A stretch of DNA of 64,000 nucleotides. Source: Liolophura sinensis (Eukaryota; Mollusca; Polyplacophora; Chitonida; Chitonidae). A program made the translations under genes and the position numbers. Positions 46,101 to 61,100 of this stretch are shown piece after piece (the stretch's first letter is position 1; every line of letters starts with the position of its first letter). The stretch covers positions 29,868,402-29,932,401 of the forward strand of contig NC_088301.1 in the NCBI RefSeq assembly GCF_032854445.1. The letters are read 5' to 3'. The notes under the pieces are model-generated. The model did not search any database. It was not told where the DNA came from and saw only the letters and a program-made list of their open reading frames with translations.

Positions 46101-49100
46101 GTAAATCAGTGGACCAACAATAAAAACTTCTGGCATGCCTCATTTTCTTGATGTTTATTCAAATGTATTGTGTCCATGTAATAAAGGTCAAGGTACAAGC
46201 TACATACCTGTACATGAACATATCCAGCATGTTCTAAGATGTCGTACAACAAATATATTCTCTGTAAATTTTTATATTGACATATTTACTTTTAAAAACA
46301 TTATATTCAGTGAAAAAAATAGTTGGAGACAATGAAACAAATAGTTGGCTCATTTCATTAATGCTTGATTGCTCACACAAGCTCTGTTAAGGTACAATGT
46401 ATGTGTAAGGTGCTGGGCCCAGCTTCACAAAGATGGCGTACATGTACAGTAATCGCACATATAAGACAATGGTACGGTGACAGTGACCTACAAAATGTCA
46501 TACCACAAATGTGCGATAAAAAAATGTTGTTCGCCGCTTTGTGAAACTGGGCCCTAACTACTGTCTGTACTTGTGTGGGTTTATGTTTGTCAGACAAATG
46601 TCAGGTTGTACACTTATGTGGGTTTGTGGGTGTACATATGTTAGACACTTGTGTGGGTTTATGTGTGTAGATATGTTAGACACTTGTGTGGGTTTATGTG
46701 TGCAGGTATGTTAGACACTTGTGTGGGTTTATGTGTGTAGATATGTCAGACACTTGTGTGGGTTTATGTGTGTAGGTATGTCAGACAATTGTGTGGGTTT
46801 ATGTGTGTAGATATGTTAGACACTTGTGTGGATTTATGTGTGCAGGTATGTTAGACGCTTGTGTGGGTTTATGTGTGTAGATATGTGAGACATTTGTGTG
46901 GGTTTACGTGTGTAGGTATGTCAGACACCTGTCCGGGTTTACGTGTGTAGATATTTGAGACATTTGTGTGGGTTTATGTGTGTAGGTCTGTCAGACACTT
47001 GTGTGGGTTTATGTGTGTAGGTATGTCGGACACTTGTATGGGTTTATGTGTGTAGGTCTGTCAGACACTTGTGTGGGTTTATGTGTGTAGGTCTGTCTGA
47101 CACTTGTGTGGGTTTATGTGTGTAGATATGTCAGACACTTGTGTGGGTTTGCATGTGTAGATGTCAGACACTTGTGTGGGTTTATGTGTGTAGGTCTGTC
47201 AGACACCTGTCTGGGTTTATGTGCAGGCAGCGAAATTTGGCGCGAACGAAACCGTCGGTCGCGCAACGGTTACGTGCGGTTCAATTTGGCTAACCGGAAA
47301 ATCGGTTAGGCCAACTGTCCAACGAGAACGAGTCAGTGTGCATTAGGTAACTACAGATAAACTGGACTGAACAGCTTTCATAATCACAACGCGGCCAGTA
47401 TGGCAACACGTCTGAAAATAGAAACATCAATTTCAGCCACAGCCAGCTGCCTGTGCTGGTCACATGGAAATGTAATCATTCATATATGCTTTACAGGCTT
47501 TGAGATAATACTCAAATTATTTATTTTGACTTATCTTTTCACAATCACGCAAGTAAATAAAACAAGGTTACCTTTTCATGTACATGTAGTTTAACTGCTA
47601 CTCGAGCCCAAATTAGTCGAGTCTACCGTACAGATTGATGGAACCCTTACGGGACCTCACCGGCTGCGTTCTGATTTAGAGCACAGGCCTGTGACGTATA
47701 GTCCTGTGACGTCAAGGTCTCTCCCGGCCCTGTAGCGAGTATATATATATATATATATCACTGTGGTAAGACTCACACCACGTGCGTTGGAAACTGCGTT
47801 AATTATCAGTAATCAGGGATACCAAACTCGCTCCCCAAGTACTTAATGTTGGACTGGGCATATTGCAAACATATAAGCCTGTATAACGGAATTTTACGTA
47901 AAAATGTGCCACAGGAGTCAAGTACCAACCGGGCAACACACAACGTTGAAACACAGTATGAGTGTAAAATTTCTCTTTCTTTTGTTCACCAACCTTACGG
48001 TATGAGCTGCTAGATATAGAAAAGAAAAACAAACATACCATTGAGCTGAATACTTTTATTAATGATCCAGAATGATGCCTGAAACATAAACCACGTAAAC
48101 AATTAGCGTAACCAATCGGGTTGATAAACATACGTGGCGTAACCGAATGATTGGTTAGGTGAGGCGGAAAAGACGTAACTGATTTCTGGGTTTCGCCGGC
48201 AGGCCAAATTTCGCTGCCTGTATGTGTGTAGATATTTGAGACATTTGTGTGGGTTTATGTGTGTAGGTCTGTCAGACACTTGTGTGGGTTTATGTGTGTA
48301 GGTATGTCAGACACTTGTGTGGGTTTATGTGTGTAGGTCTGTCAGACACTTGTGTGGGTTTATGTGTGTAGATATGTCAGACACTTGTGTGGGTTTATGT
48401 GTGTAGATATGTCAGACATTTGTGTGGGATTATGTGTGTAGGTCTGTCAGACACTTGTGTGGGTTTATGTGTGTGTGTAGGTATGTAGGCATGTCAGACA
48501 CTTGTGTGGGTTTATGTGTGTATATCATATGTTAGACACTTGTTTGGGTTTATTTGTCAGACACTTGTGTGGATTTATGCGTGAAGATATGTCAGACACT
48601 TGTGTGGGTTTATGTGTGTGTGTAGGTATGTAGGCATGTCAGACACTTGTGTGGATTAATATGTGTATGTGTGTGAGACACTTGTGTGGGTTTATTGTGA
48701 TCAAGTATGAGCTTCAGACAGGGTGTCCTAAGACAATGTCACTCAGTGTCAGAGTGGTTTAGTAATTACCATCTGCATTATAGTTTTCAATGTCCTTAAA
48801 ACAAGTATTGACGAGACTATAGGTGTGTCTGTCACTGTGTTCAGGTGTGAGCTGCGAACTTCAGACAGGATGTCTTAAGACAATCGACCCAGTGTCAGAA
48901 CGGTTTAGTAATTACCATCTTTGTTTTAGTGTCAGGTCAAAGTTCTCAGAACAAGTGTGGGCCAGACTGTAGGTATGACCATCACTGTGGTCAGGTGTGA
49001 GCTGTGACCTTCAGACAGGATGTGCTAAGACCATATGACTCAGGATCAGGCTGATTTAGTAATTACCATCTGTGTTATAATCTCAGGTCAGTGTCCCCAG

Positions 49101-52100
49101 AACAAGTGTGGGAAAGACTGTAGGTATGACCGTCACTGTGGTCAGGTGTGAGCTGTGACCTTCAGACAGGATGTGCTAAGACCATATGACTCAGGGTCAG
49201 ACTGATTTAGTAATTACCATCTGTGTTGTAGTTTCAGGTCAATGTTCTCAGAACAAGTATGAACCAGACTGTAGGTATGACCATCACTGTGGTCAGGTGT
49301 GAGCTGTGAGCTTCATACAGGATGTGCTAAGACAGTGTGACCCAGGTTTAGTAATTACCATCTATGTTTATAGATTCAGGGGAGTGCCCTCAGAACAAGT
49401 ATGGAGCAGACTGTAGGTATGAGTGTTACTGTGGTCAGGTGTGAGGTGTGGGCTTCAGGCAGGGTGTCCTAAGACAAAGTGACTCAAGGTCAGACTGGTT
49501 TAGTAATTACCGTCTGTGTTTTAGTTTCAGGTCAGTGCTCTCAGAACAAGTATGGACCAGACTGTAAATATGACTGTCACTGTGGTCCAGGTGTGGACTG
49601 TAATCCTCAGACAGGCTGTGGTGGAAACTGTGCTGACGGATGGGATGGGTCGACTTGCCAGAGACGTGAGTATACATTTTTCAGTCTTTCAGGTGCATAT
49701 TTGGATGTTAGATTTTCTCAGGGTACACTTTCTTAGTACCAAATTCCCCCAAACTATTCTTCAAGTAAAAGTCTCAATATTCAAGACATGTCATAATTAA
49801 TTCATAATTTATGCATACACGTGTTGGTGTGTGTGGTTTTGAAGCTCTGAAGATCAAGGTTAAGGGATTAGTGTCCAGATTTAGATAGAGGCTTAAATTC
49901 TAACTGTTAGAACCTGTTCAAAGAAGATTTTACTGGCTTCTGAGAAATTGTGAATTTATATCCAGTGAAAACATCAGATTTCCTGCCCTTTCATAAAGGG
50001 TCTGTAAATGGACTGCCAAGAAAATCCAAATGAAGTGAAACAAATGTTTTTATAAATTATAATGTTAAATTTATAATGTTAAATATTCCTTTGTGGAAGT
50101 AATTGGTATTGATAATATAGGCCGATAAAAATTAAGTTGCACGTTCAGAATTGATTTTAACAAGGCAAGAACTCATGTGTTTTTTACGAGGAAAGCCTCT
50201 TAGTTTTTTTTATAATTATATGTCTACGTGGAATTCCTCTTCAGTTCCTCCTGTATATCTATCAGAAGTAACATGGCGAGAACAGATACAGCTGTCCACT
50301 GTAGCTATGTGTTGAATCCGTACCTTCCTGACTGATTGCCAATCAAGTCATATGAAGGCTTGAAAAAACTGCAGGGTTCCTCATGGACCTGTTATTACAG
50401 TCATATGTGGAAAAATAAACCATTTCTTAGAAAAATTTGAGGTGCCTGATGTTATTTTGGTAGAGTTTCTATTACTCTAGCTAAATGGTGGTCTTCGAAC
50501 AGTTTATAAATGTTGGATATCTGTGACATATTTTAGCAGAAATTTTTGATTTTTGGTGCGTAAAACCAGCCTCATGACTAATGATTTTAAATGTCATATT
50601 TGTGAAATTTATATGCACTATTTTTGAAAAGTTTTGTACATGGCCATGAGCTGGGTGGTAAAGGCTTTATCATGAGGCTATAACCAAGCTAAATATCTTA
50701 TCCAGGCATAATCATTCATGGTGCTTTGGTACCATGTTCAGTCTGGCGACCCTCACGTAAATCATGCACCACCCACTACATTGTTTTATGTAACGTATTT
50801 ATTTGCCATTGTCAAAAATCTTCAAACTTTGTTAGAAAACTCTCACCAATTCATAGCTTCTTATGTATCATTGTGCCATTCATACCCTTACCTGTTCAGA
50901 CGAAAAAAGTTTAAGCATCTTCAGTAAAACAGGAATAAATAAGAAGTTGTTCTCTGTATAGAAGCTCTCTGATGCTATTCTCTTGTAAATGCCTCTCATG
51001 GAATTCAGAAAGTGTAATATTAACATAAGGATGTTGTCAATTTATTATGGGGTATATATTCGAATGATAACATATAGGCAAATTAGTTGGTGTTAGGATG
51101 GTGAGGATTATGCAAAATGATAAAGAGGCAGAACTGAATTATTACACTGCATGTATATTGAGTAATCCAAACAAAGCATCACCTGAATTATTGTGGGCAT
51201 ACACGAACATCAAACGCCTGCGCTATGAACATGGTGAACCATACATCTCTGACAGAAGCTACTGCGTAATATAGAACACCAGTACATTGGCTCTATATAT
51301 ATTGACCATACCAACTTTTTAATGGCTAAAATGTGAGATGTGAAGGGGTATATTATGAATCAGGTGTTTTACTTCCTTCTGTGGTTTGCATCAGCTTACC
51401 TTGTCTACATTTAACTCTGTGTCCTCCTGTAGGCTCTGTTTTGTTTACAAGCACTTGACTCTTTCAGCAGGCAGATGCGATTCATTGCATGTATAACTGT
51501 AATTTTAAGTGACTCCAGTCCAAAGTATGAAAGCTCAGAATATTAAAACTTCTACCTGGACAACTCTTTAAACATCAGACTCCCATATTTTTGGATTTAT
51601 TTATGGTTTTATTTGTGTGCATTATGTGCTATTTATGGTTTGTTAACTGCATTGTTAGATTATATATTCATAAAGCTGCAGTGTGCATTTAGCATTCTGG
51701 CCATAAGCCACACTGTAACAGCACAGTCAGACACAGAAATTCTGCTGATAACTATTGTCCATACTGCTCATCTACACATACAATAATGATAAACAGGTGT
51801 AGCTAATTAGAATAAATCATCAATGTGGACACAAATCCTGTTTTATTTGATAGCTGCTATGTACAATTTTCAACTTCATCATTAACTATTTTGCATATAA
51901 AACAGTGATGTTCCTTTACAGTCAGTTTTTGTTATTACTTAATTTTAATCCCTTCTCTTCATCACGAGAACCAGGTTGTATGAAATTTAGACAGTATCTA
52001 TATCTTCAAATAAGTATGTGTTTGAGGGTTTGAATGTATGCTTACATGTACATGTACTTGTATTGACTAGGGTAACTGCATAATGATTTTCAGCAAACAT

Positions 52101-55100
52101 GTATAGTGCATGGACTATAGACAGTCAGCTGTTGGTGTTAGTCTAACATCATTTACATTATTATTTCAGAGAATGTGGCTTTGCAACAGGCAGCTAGTCA
52201 TAGTCCAGACACATATTGTGAAGGGGGTCCTGACGGGTGTCACAGTGCCAGCTTGGCTGTAGATGGTAAACGAGGGCATAGCTTCTTCAACACTCCATGT
52301 ACTCAAGCAGGTCGTACATCTAACCTTAACACCCTGGCTGAGTGGAATGTCACCTTGGATCAGACCTACAACATCTACAGATTCGCCATCGACGTCAGGC
52401 ATGGTGGTTGTTGTAAGTATGAAAAGACACATTAGGCATATCCACGTACTACATGCATGTTTCCGAGTCAGACAGAATACATTTTATTGTAGAAGTTGAC
52501 CTGTTTTCTTCTTTATATACATCTGACTGAAGGTTGTATTGTATCAAGAAGATGACATTGAGTTGGCAAATAAAATTATTACAAATGCTATTTCACAGGA
52601 GTGGTGGTAATTTGATAAACTTGTAATGTATATAGATGTGTACAAAAACTCTTATTTGTTTACTTTTACTAGGTAGTGGGCGTATCAATCAATTTGTGCT
52701 CAGCGTAGGTGAAACATCGTCTGGTTCAGCGAACTACCGAGAATGTTACAGAGACCAAACACAAGGAGGCCCAGATAGCGATGGTCCTGGTCCAACAATC
52801 AAAGGGAATTGTGGGAATTACACTCCTCTGAGAGGAAACGTCGTCCAGATTAAACAGACACGAACGTACCCACTGACCCTTTGTGAAGTGCTGATATACG
52901 GTAAACTTTATTTTTAGTCGGGGCTCTTTCTGTCTGGATCAGTTGAAGCACTGTCACTTGTATGAATCACAAAATGGGTTGCCAAGCAACCAGGGTCACC
53001 TCCTACAGGCTAGGTGTATGTCCTCTGTGAACAAGGGTAACTGTGATACTTTGACAAGATTTTCAGTCCTGTTTCCTAGCTTCAGTTTTGCAGACATTTA
53101 TAGCCTTCCTTCTTTTTGTCCCAGTAAAAATATCTTAAATATCACATTCTAATTGAAAAGTTTAAGATATATTGAAGTTAAATGGTGTGAATTAAGTTAA
53201 CACGAACCAGATAGAGCATATTTTTAACAGATTTGAATCAGACAGCAATGCCGCGTTTCCTGCAACAGGTGACTGATTTACATCTTTGTGAACTTTGTTT
53301 TGTACATATTAGGATTTACCTGTTGCCTAGGGCACTAGTGGACTAGTGGATAACAAGTTTAGTAGAAAGCTTTAATCATACCTATGCTGCTATAATGCAA
53401 TACTGCATTATGAACCAAAGCCTGAAGATCTCACATGAATGTGACTTCATTAAGCTGAAGAAATATTTACAATAAGCTTCTTATATTGGTTTTTGGCAGA
53501 CTTCACTCTTGTTTTGGTTTCTTGGCACAACTTTTACTTACCTACCGTATACTGAAATTACAGATTTCTAGCTGTAGCAGCATGGATTCTGAGAATTTAT
53601 AATAATAAACATGATGAAAGCAAGAGGGTTTCCAACAAAGCTACATGAACACTTATTTGTCAAATACTCAACACTTTGCCCTATAAGCTCCAAATTATAT
53701 GAATTCATGTTAATTATTAATATGAAACTTTTGTACATGTTTGGGCTATTGTTCCTTGGAGAACCCCCCGAGACCAACTTGACGAGAATTCCAATGTAGA
53801 GGCTACGTGTTATATTATCTACCAGGGGCTATTTTGTTAGTTTTTGTGAATTCATGTTTATTATTAATATGAAATTTTTGTACATGTTGGGGCTATTGTT
53901 CCTTGGAGAACCCCAAGGAGCTGATCATAGTCATATGAATAGTTGGGAGCTGATCATAGTCATATGAATAGTTGGGAGCTGATCATAGTTATATGGATAG
54001 TTGTGAGCTGATCATAGTCATATGAATAGTTGGGAGCTGATCATAGTCATATGAATAGTTGTGAGCTGATCATAGTCATATGAATAGTTGTGAGCTGATC
54101 ATAGTCATATGAATAGTTGTGAGCTGATCATAGTCATATGAATAGTTGTGAGCTGATCATAGTCATATGAATAGTTGGGAGCTGATCATAGTCATATGAA
54201 TAGTTGGGAGCTTATCATAGTCATATGAATAGTTGGGAGCTGATCATAGTTATATGGATAGTTGGGAGCTGATCATAGTCATATGAATAGTTGTGAGCTG
54301 ATCATAGTCATATGAATAGTTGTGAGCTGATCATAGTCATATGAATAGTTGTGAGCTGATCATAGTCATATGAATAGTTGTGAGCTGATCATAGTCATAT
54401 GAATAGTTGTGAGCTGATCATAGTCATATGAATAGTTGTGAGCTGATCATAGTCATATGAATAGTTGGGAGCTTATCATAGTCATATGAATAGTTGGGAG
54501 CTGATCATAGTTATATGGATAGTTGGGAGCTGATCATAGTCATATGAATAGTTGTGAGCTGATCATAGTCATATGAATAGTTGTGAGCTGATCATAGTCA
54601 TATGAATAGTTGGGAGCTGATCATAGTCATATGAATAGTTGTGAGCTGATCATAGTCATATGAATAGTTGTGAGCTGATCATAGTCATATGAATAGTTGG
54701 GAGCTGATCATAGTCATATGAATAGTTGGGAGCTGATCATCGTATGGCTTATTGAATGTGGACTTTTGTTTACAGTTTGCAGTGAAAAATGGTATGGAGA
54801 AGAATGTAATTATGAATGTGAAACCTCTTCATACTGCTCACATTGTGATAGCAGTCAGCTGAGATGTGAAGGTGAGTGTTTCGTGAAATACAGTGCTAGA
54901 ACTCAAAACTTGCCCGTCTGCCCTGGGCAAACAAAAGCACGTGCATTTATCCAAGCAAGATATCTCTGAAGGTCGTCGTTGTAAAGAGGCAAACAAGATT
55001 TTTTCATCAATAAACAATTTACAGTAAAATCATTTTGCTTCCATTCTTCACGGTGATTTCTCTATCTCTACCAAGATGCCACATATTTTTTTCAACGATT

Positions 55101-58100
55101 CCAAGATTTTGATGCGAGATTAGCCCCAGAGTAAGATTTTACGTTTGGGTCCAGTAGTATCACAGATTTCGCTACATCTTCAGGAAACTTTATATAATGG
55201 ACCTACATGATAGATATGATTTGAATATGTCGACCTCTTAATCCTGAGATGATATATGAATTAGGGTTTACGTGAAGCAGTGACAATGACAGGTTTCTGT
55301 TTGGGTCAGCTAATCTCTTTAGTTTTCACTTCATCCTAGTGAAGGAGTTCTGATTTTGAGGTTTGATTGGAATTTTTTTTCTACAAATTATCAGATCTTA
55401 TAATAAAGTTTAATGTTTGAGTAAACTAATTTTTATAGTTTTCACTTCTGCTTCATCTCACAATTTGAGCTTTAATATGATCATGCAGACCTCTTAAATC
55501 TGAAATAATATATGAATTTGGGTACAAGTACAAAGTTTTGCTCTTTTGTACTTTTCTAGTTAGCGTCCGATGTCAAGTCAACTTAAGCTGTGGCTGTTTA
55601 ATCTGAAGCACTGATGGTCGAGCTGCTGCGTTTCTCATAACCCTAGTTTTTTGTATGTAATTGCTGAATGATCCATTAATCCATTAATCCATTAATCCAT
55701 TAATCTCTTTTTTGTTTATTCAGAATGTAGGAACAGTGCATGGGGTGAGCACTGTTTTCAGAAATGTTTTTGCCTGGGTGGAGCTCAGTGTGCCAAGACC
55801 GATGGCAGATGCCCTGATAACAAATGTGCGGCTGGATATAAAGGACTCTCCTGTAATATAGGTAAGCCAAAGGCAAATACATAAACATATGCCATATCTA
55901 AGCAGTATTAATACCAAACATTACAAGTTAAAATACTGTTCATATTAAATATTCTAAACCTTCTTTAGAATATTATAATGCAAAAACTATATTACCCGAA
56001 AGGTGTATATCAATTATGTGGTTACTGTATGGAGATTAGACGTGGTCCCAAATACTCGCTGTGCAAAAATATTTTCAAATACCCTTTTCGCCTGCAAGAA
56101 AAAAAGCTCAAATTTAACTGCACTATTTGGAAATGACATTTCACTCTCTTCCATCATTTTTAGTTTTTGTCGTACCCTGAGCGTCAGCGTGTTATAACAG
56201 GGAAAGCAGTGTTGAACACAATGTTAGAGGTGGTATTTTACAAAGTACTGCAGGTATTGAGATCAGGGTTTGCACACATGTAGAGCACATAAACATGAGA
56301 GGGATATTCCATCGTTGATGGCAAACACATGTACTGTATGACTGTATCCCAAGGTAACATCCTGCAGGGATGATGATCAAATTCTAATATCAGATTATCT
56401 GCTTATCTCAATAAAATCTTTTAAAGGGGCTACTTGTAGGATGTTCACTATCAGCCATACAGTCATAGGATTACTGTATGGAGATCAGTTTTTGAACCTA
56501 AGCATACTCCTGAGATGCTCACTATCAGTCATATGATTACTGTTTTTTGAGCTGAGTATACTTCTAGGATGTTCACTATCAGTCACATGATTACTGTGTG
56601 GAGATCAGTCTCTTAACCTAAGCTCACTTCTGGGATGTTCACTATCAGTCACATGATTACTGTGTGGATATCAGTCTTTTAACCAAACCATACTTCTTGG
56701 ATGTTCACTGTCAACCATGTGGTTGCTCAGCCTTGATCGATGCATACTTGTTTAATATCATGTGATTACTACATGTATATGGGGAGTGGACTGAACGTGT
56801 ACCTACTTGTGTGATGGTTACAATCTTGTGCATATAGTCACAATATAGAGGCCAGTCTGAACCTATGCATACTTGGAGGGTACTTACTGTTTAATAGGTA
56901 CATATGCTGACTATATGGAAACATGACTACATGTATTAGAACCTATGCATATATTTATGATGATTACTTTTTGGTAGTGGCCCAGTGGTTTACAGGAGGT
57001 ACAGATTCAGTCCCAGACTCTGCCCGGTTTCCTCCCACCATAACGCTGGCTGCCACTGCATAAGTGAAACATTCTTGAGTACAGCGTGAAACACCAATGA
57101 AGTAAATAAGTCAGTCAATCCCACCCTTGGACAGGGAAGTTGAGGTTAGTGACGATTCTGTGACCATTGGCGCAATCTAATATATATTTAAAGATGTACA
57201 AAAATCTGGTGTGTATATGGCTATGATAGGTCAGAGGAAATATACTAGTCTGCTGATTGGTCAGTCTGCCCTGGATAACCTACTGCATTGGCCAAACAGG
57301 CGAGGAATATAGCCTCAGGCTTTCGATATTTTTTTCTGTGTACATACAGTCATAGACACGTGTAGTCTGATAGCAATGTCCATTCAACAGCTTAGTAAAG
57401 TTTTGCTATTTTCAATTTTTTATAGCATTGTTATGATTCAGCAGCTTCCAATGAAAGCTTGGGGGAAACTTCTCATAACCTAGCATGGTAACCATAGCAT
57501 GGTAACCATAGCATGGTAACCATAGCATGGTAACCTCGATTTTTGAGACACTTAATTACAAACCCTTGCAAATTAAGTTGTAAATTACTCACTAACAGTT
57601 CTCCTAAGATAAGTATTTTTTCTAAGCTCAACCAATGTTCCCAGCCCAGCCCTCAATGCTCTTCGGCCGCACAGTGGCAAAGCCAAAAAACAGTTTGCAT
57701 TGGCTGGTGATAACACAAGAAAAGTATGTAATGTTCACTGTGATATTTTGTCATTCCCCTGTGTTGTGTGGGTGTACCGCCTGATATTTCGTCATGCCAG
57801 CGTGTTGCGTGGGTATACAGCCTGATATTTTGTCATGCCAGTGTGTTGTGTGGGTATACAGCCTGATATTTTGTCATGCCAGTGTGTTGCGTGGGTATAC
57901 CGCCTGATATTTTGTGACGCCAGTGTGTTGCGTGGGTATACAGCCTGATATTTCGTCATGCCAGTGTGTTGCGTGGGTATAACACCTGATATTTCATCAT
58001 GCCAGTGTGTTGCATGGGTATACAGCCTGATATTTTGTCATGCCAATGTGTTGCGTGGGTATACAGCCTGATACTTTGTCATGCCAGTGTGTTGCGTGGG

Positions 58101-61100
58101 TATACAGCCTGATATTTTGTCATGCCAATGTGTTGCGTGGGTATACAGCCTGATATTTTGTCATGCCAATGTGTTGCGTGGGTATACAGCCTGATACTTT
58201 GTCATGCCAATGTGTTGCGTGGGTATACAGCCTGATATTTTGTCATGCCAGTGTGTTGCGTGGGTATACAGCCTGATACTTTGTCATGCCAGTGTGTTGC
58301 GTGGGTATACAGCCTGATATTTTGTCATGCCAGTGTGTTGCGTGGGTATACAGCCTGATATTTTGTCATGCCAGTGTGTTGCGTGGGTATACCGCCTGAT
58401 ATTTTGTGACGCCAGTGTGTTGCGTGGGTATACAGCCTGATATTTCGTCATGCCAGTGTGTTGCGTGGGTATAGCACCTGATATTTCATCATGCCAGTGT
58501 GTTGCATGGGTATACAGCCTGATATTTTGTCATGCCAATGTGTTGCGTGGGTATACAGCCTGATACTTTGTCATGCCAGTGTGTTGCGTGGGTATACAGC
58601 CTGATATTTTGTCATGCCAATGTGTTGCGTGGGTATACAGCCTGATATTTTGTCATGCCAATGTGTTGCGTGGGTATACAGCCTGATACTTTGTCATGCC
58701 AGTGTGTTGCGTGGGTATACAGCCTGATATTTTGTCATGCCAGTGTGTTGCGTGGGTATACAGCCTGATACTTTGTCATGCCAGTGTGTTGTGTGGGTAT
58801 ACAGCCTGATATTTTGTCATGCCAGTGTGTTGCGTGGGTATATGGCCTGATGTTGCGTAGGTATACAGCTTGGTATTTCATCATGGCAGCTTGTGGCGTG
58901 GGTATATGGCGTTATATTTGGATGCGAGAAATATCAGGCGATATGCCCACGTAACAAACTGTTATAACTTATAGTACGTCACCAGTGGAAAAATTCGTCA
59001 GTAACTTGCCTAATATCGGTGGTTTACACAAGGTACTCCAGTTTTCTCTGCCAGTTTGTGACTGCCATCACAAGAGTGAAAAAGTCTTGAACATGGCTTT
59101 AAGCAACAATGCAATAAATAAGATAAATACTATCAGGTGCATATACTGTAAGTTATACCAGCATTTTGCATCCCGATACGGCCTGATATTTCGTTGAGTA
59201 ATAAAAATGTCAGGCCTTATACCCATGGAACACGCAGGTATAACCTAGTTATGACAATGAAGAGCATTACTGACAACTTTTCTTCAGTTTCTACATTTGC
59301 TTGTGTCAATGCACGCTGTGTTAAAACAGACGCTTTCTGGCTGTGCTGACAAAACAGATGTCATAGCTAGCTCACATGATGAGAAGAGTATAGGGCCAAA
59401 CTCAGCACATTGGTTGAGCTGAGAGAAAGTATTTGACTTCTAGTTAGTGAACTTCTAGTTAGTGATTTTTGATTCAGTTTTGAAGTTGTTTGTACAATTT
59501 AATTGTCTCATAAAGGTTTTACAAGACATTCTTGGACATGTTGCTGTCGTTAGCAGCTGATTCATTAGAACTCTCCTGAAAATGAAGACAAGAAAGGTTA
59601 TTATACATTGTTGTTATTGTTCAGTAGCTTATCCAAGGTGGATTGAGTAATCGGAGGCCTGGAATTTTCTCTGAATTGTGATAAATGTTTGGATGATACC
59701 AGGATGGATGATCAACTGGTTTGTCACATACATGGTGGAGGGCATTAATATTTACCAAGGCATTTTGGTTTCCTCCACCCATAAATGTAAAAAATCTCTT
59801 TACAGCATTAAGGACCTGTCAAAACACACAAAATTCTCATAGATTTGATCTGGGTGCAAAATAGCAGTGCAGATATTTATAGTGTATCAACAACCTAAAC
59901 TGTCTGTGTGGCAGTATTACCCAATCACTGCTCCTTCAGTTCGGAGACAAATCTTGGACCCAGTGGCCTGAATTGCGCATGTGTAACTCTCAAGAAAAGG
60001 GTGGAAATGGAGACATAGTTAGCAATAGGCCTTAACATGCAGGTCACTGAAGAGGACCAATAACATTTTTGACAGTGTATTGGAAAATAGTGTCGTGACA
60101 ATAGTCACGTTGACAGGGTCTTTTCCATTATTGGCAAGACTATTGTAAAAGAAAGGTGTCTGCTGACTGAGGCATCCATTAAAAGACTATTACCATCAAC
60201 TGTAGTTGTTATGTGGTCATTTGTTTGTCCTCCAGTCAATTCAACAAAAGGCTTTTTGTATTTTATGACATGCAGCCCGTCTTCATTTCTGTTTTTAATT
60301 TTCGCTTTGCTGTGAATAAAAAGAGATGTATCAGGGTCTGTAAAGGGTGGTCTGGCCCATTATAATTATAGTGTTCAGATATTCCTATTTCTATTCCTAT
60401 AATTCTCCTATTTTTTTCCAAAATTTCCTATAAACCTCCTACTTTTGGGGTGTAGAATTCCTATATTTTCTATTTGTTTTTGTCCAAAATTGGCTGGAAG
60501 TGTAAAAAATTTGCTGATCTCCATAAATACCAATAATGGGGCTAATTGTTGGGCAGCACTTGGTTGATGCTGACATATTAAGATCATTTTTTTCTTGCAC
60601 AGTAGTTTATAGTAATTGCAAAAATGAGGAAAAGTTAATGCCCCAGAACGTGTTGTTTATCACCATAATAATAGTGTACATACATATAACTGTGGCGTAC
60701 ATATCCATGGTATGTATATCCGTGGTGTGGATATACATATCCATATTGTACATGTACATATTCGTGGTGTGCATATCTGTGGTGTAGGTATACATATCCG
60801 TGGTATACATGTACATATCCGTGGTGTTCGTGTACATATCCGTGGTGTTCGTGTACATATCCGTATTGTACATGTACATATCTGTGGTGTACATAAACAT
60901 ATTTATGGCGTACATGTGATATATTCATGGTGTACATATCCGCGGTGGACATATCCGTGGTGTACATATCTGTGATGTACATATCCATGATGTACATGAA
61001 CATATTCGTGGTGTATGTGTATAATTCTTGGTGTACATGTACATATTTCTGCTGTACATATCCATGGTGTATAGAAACATATTTGTGGTGTGCATATCCG

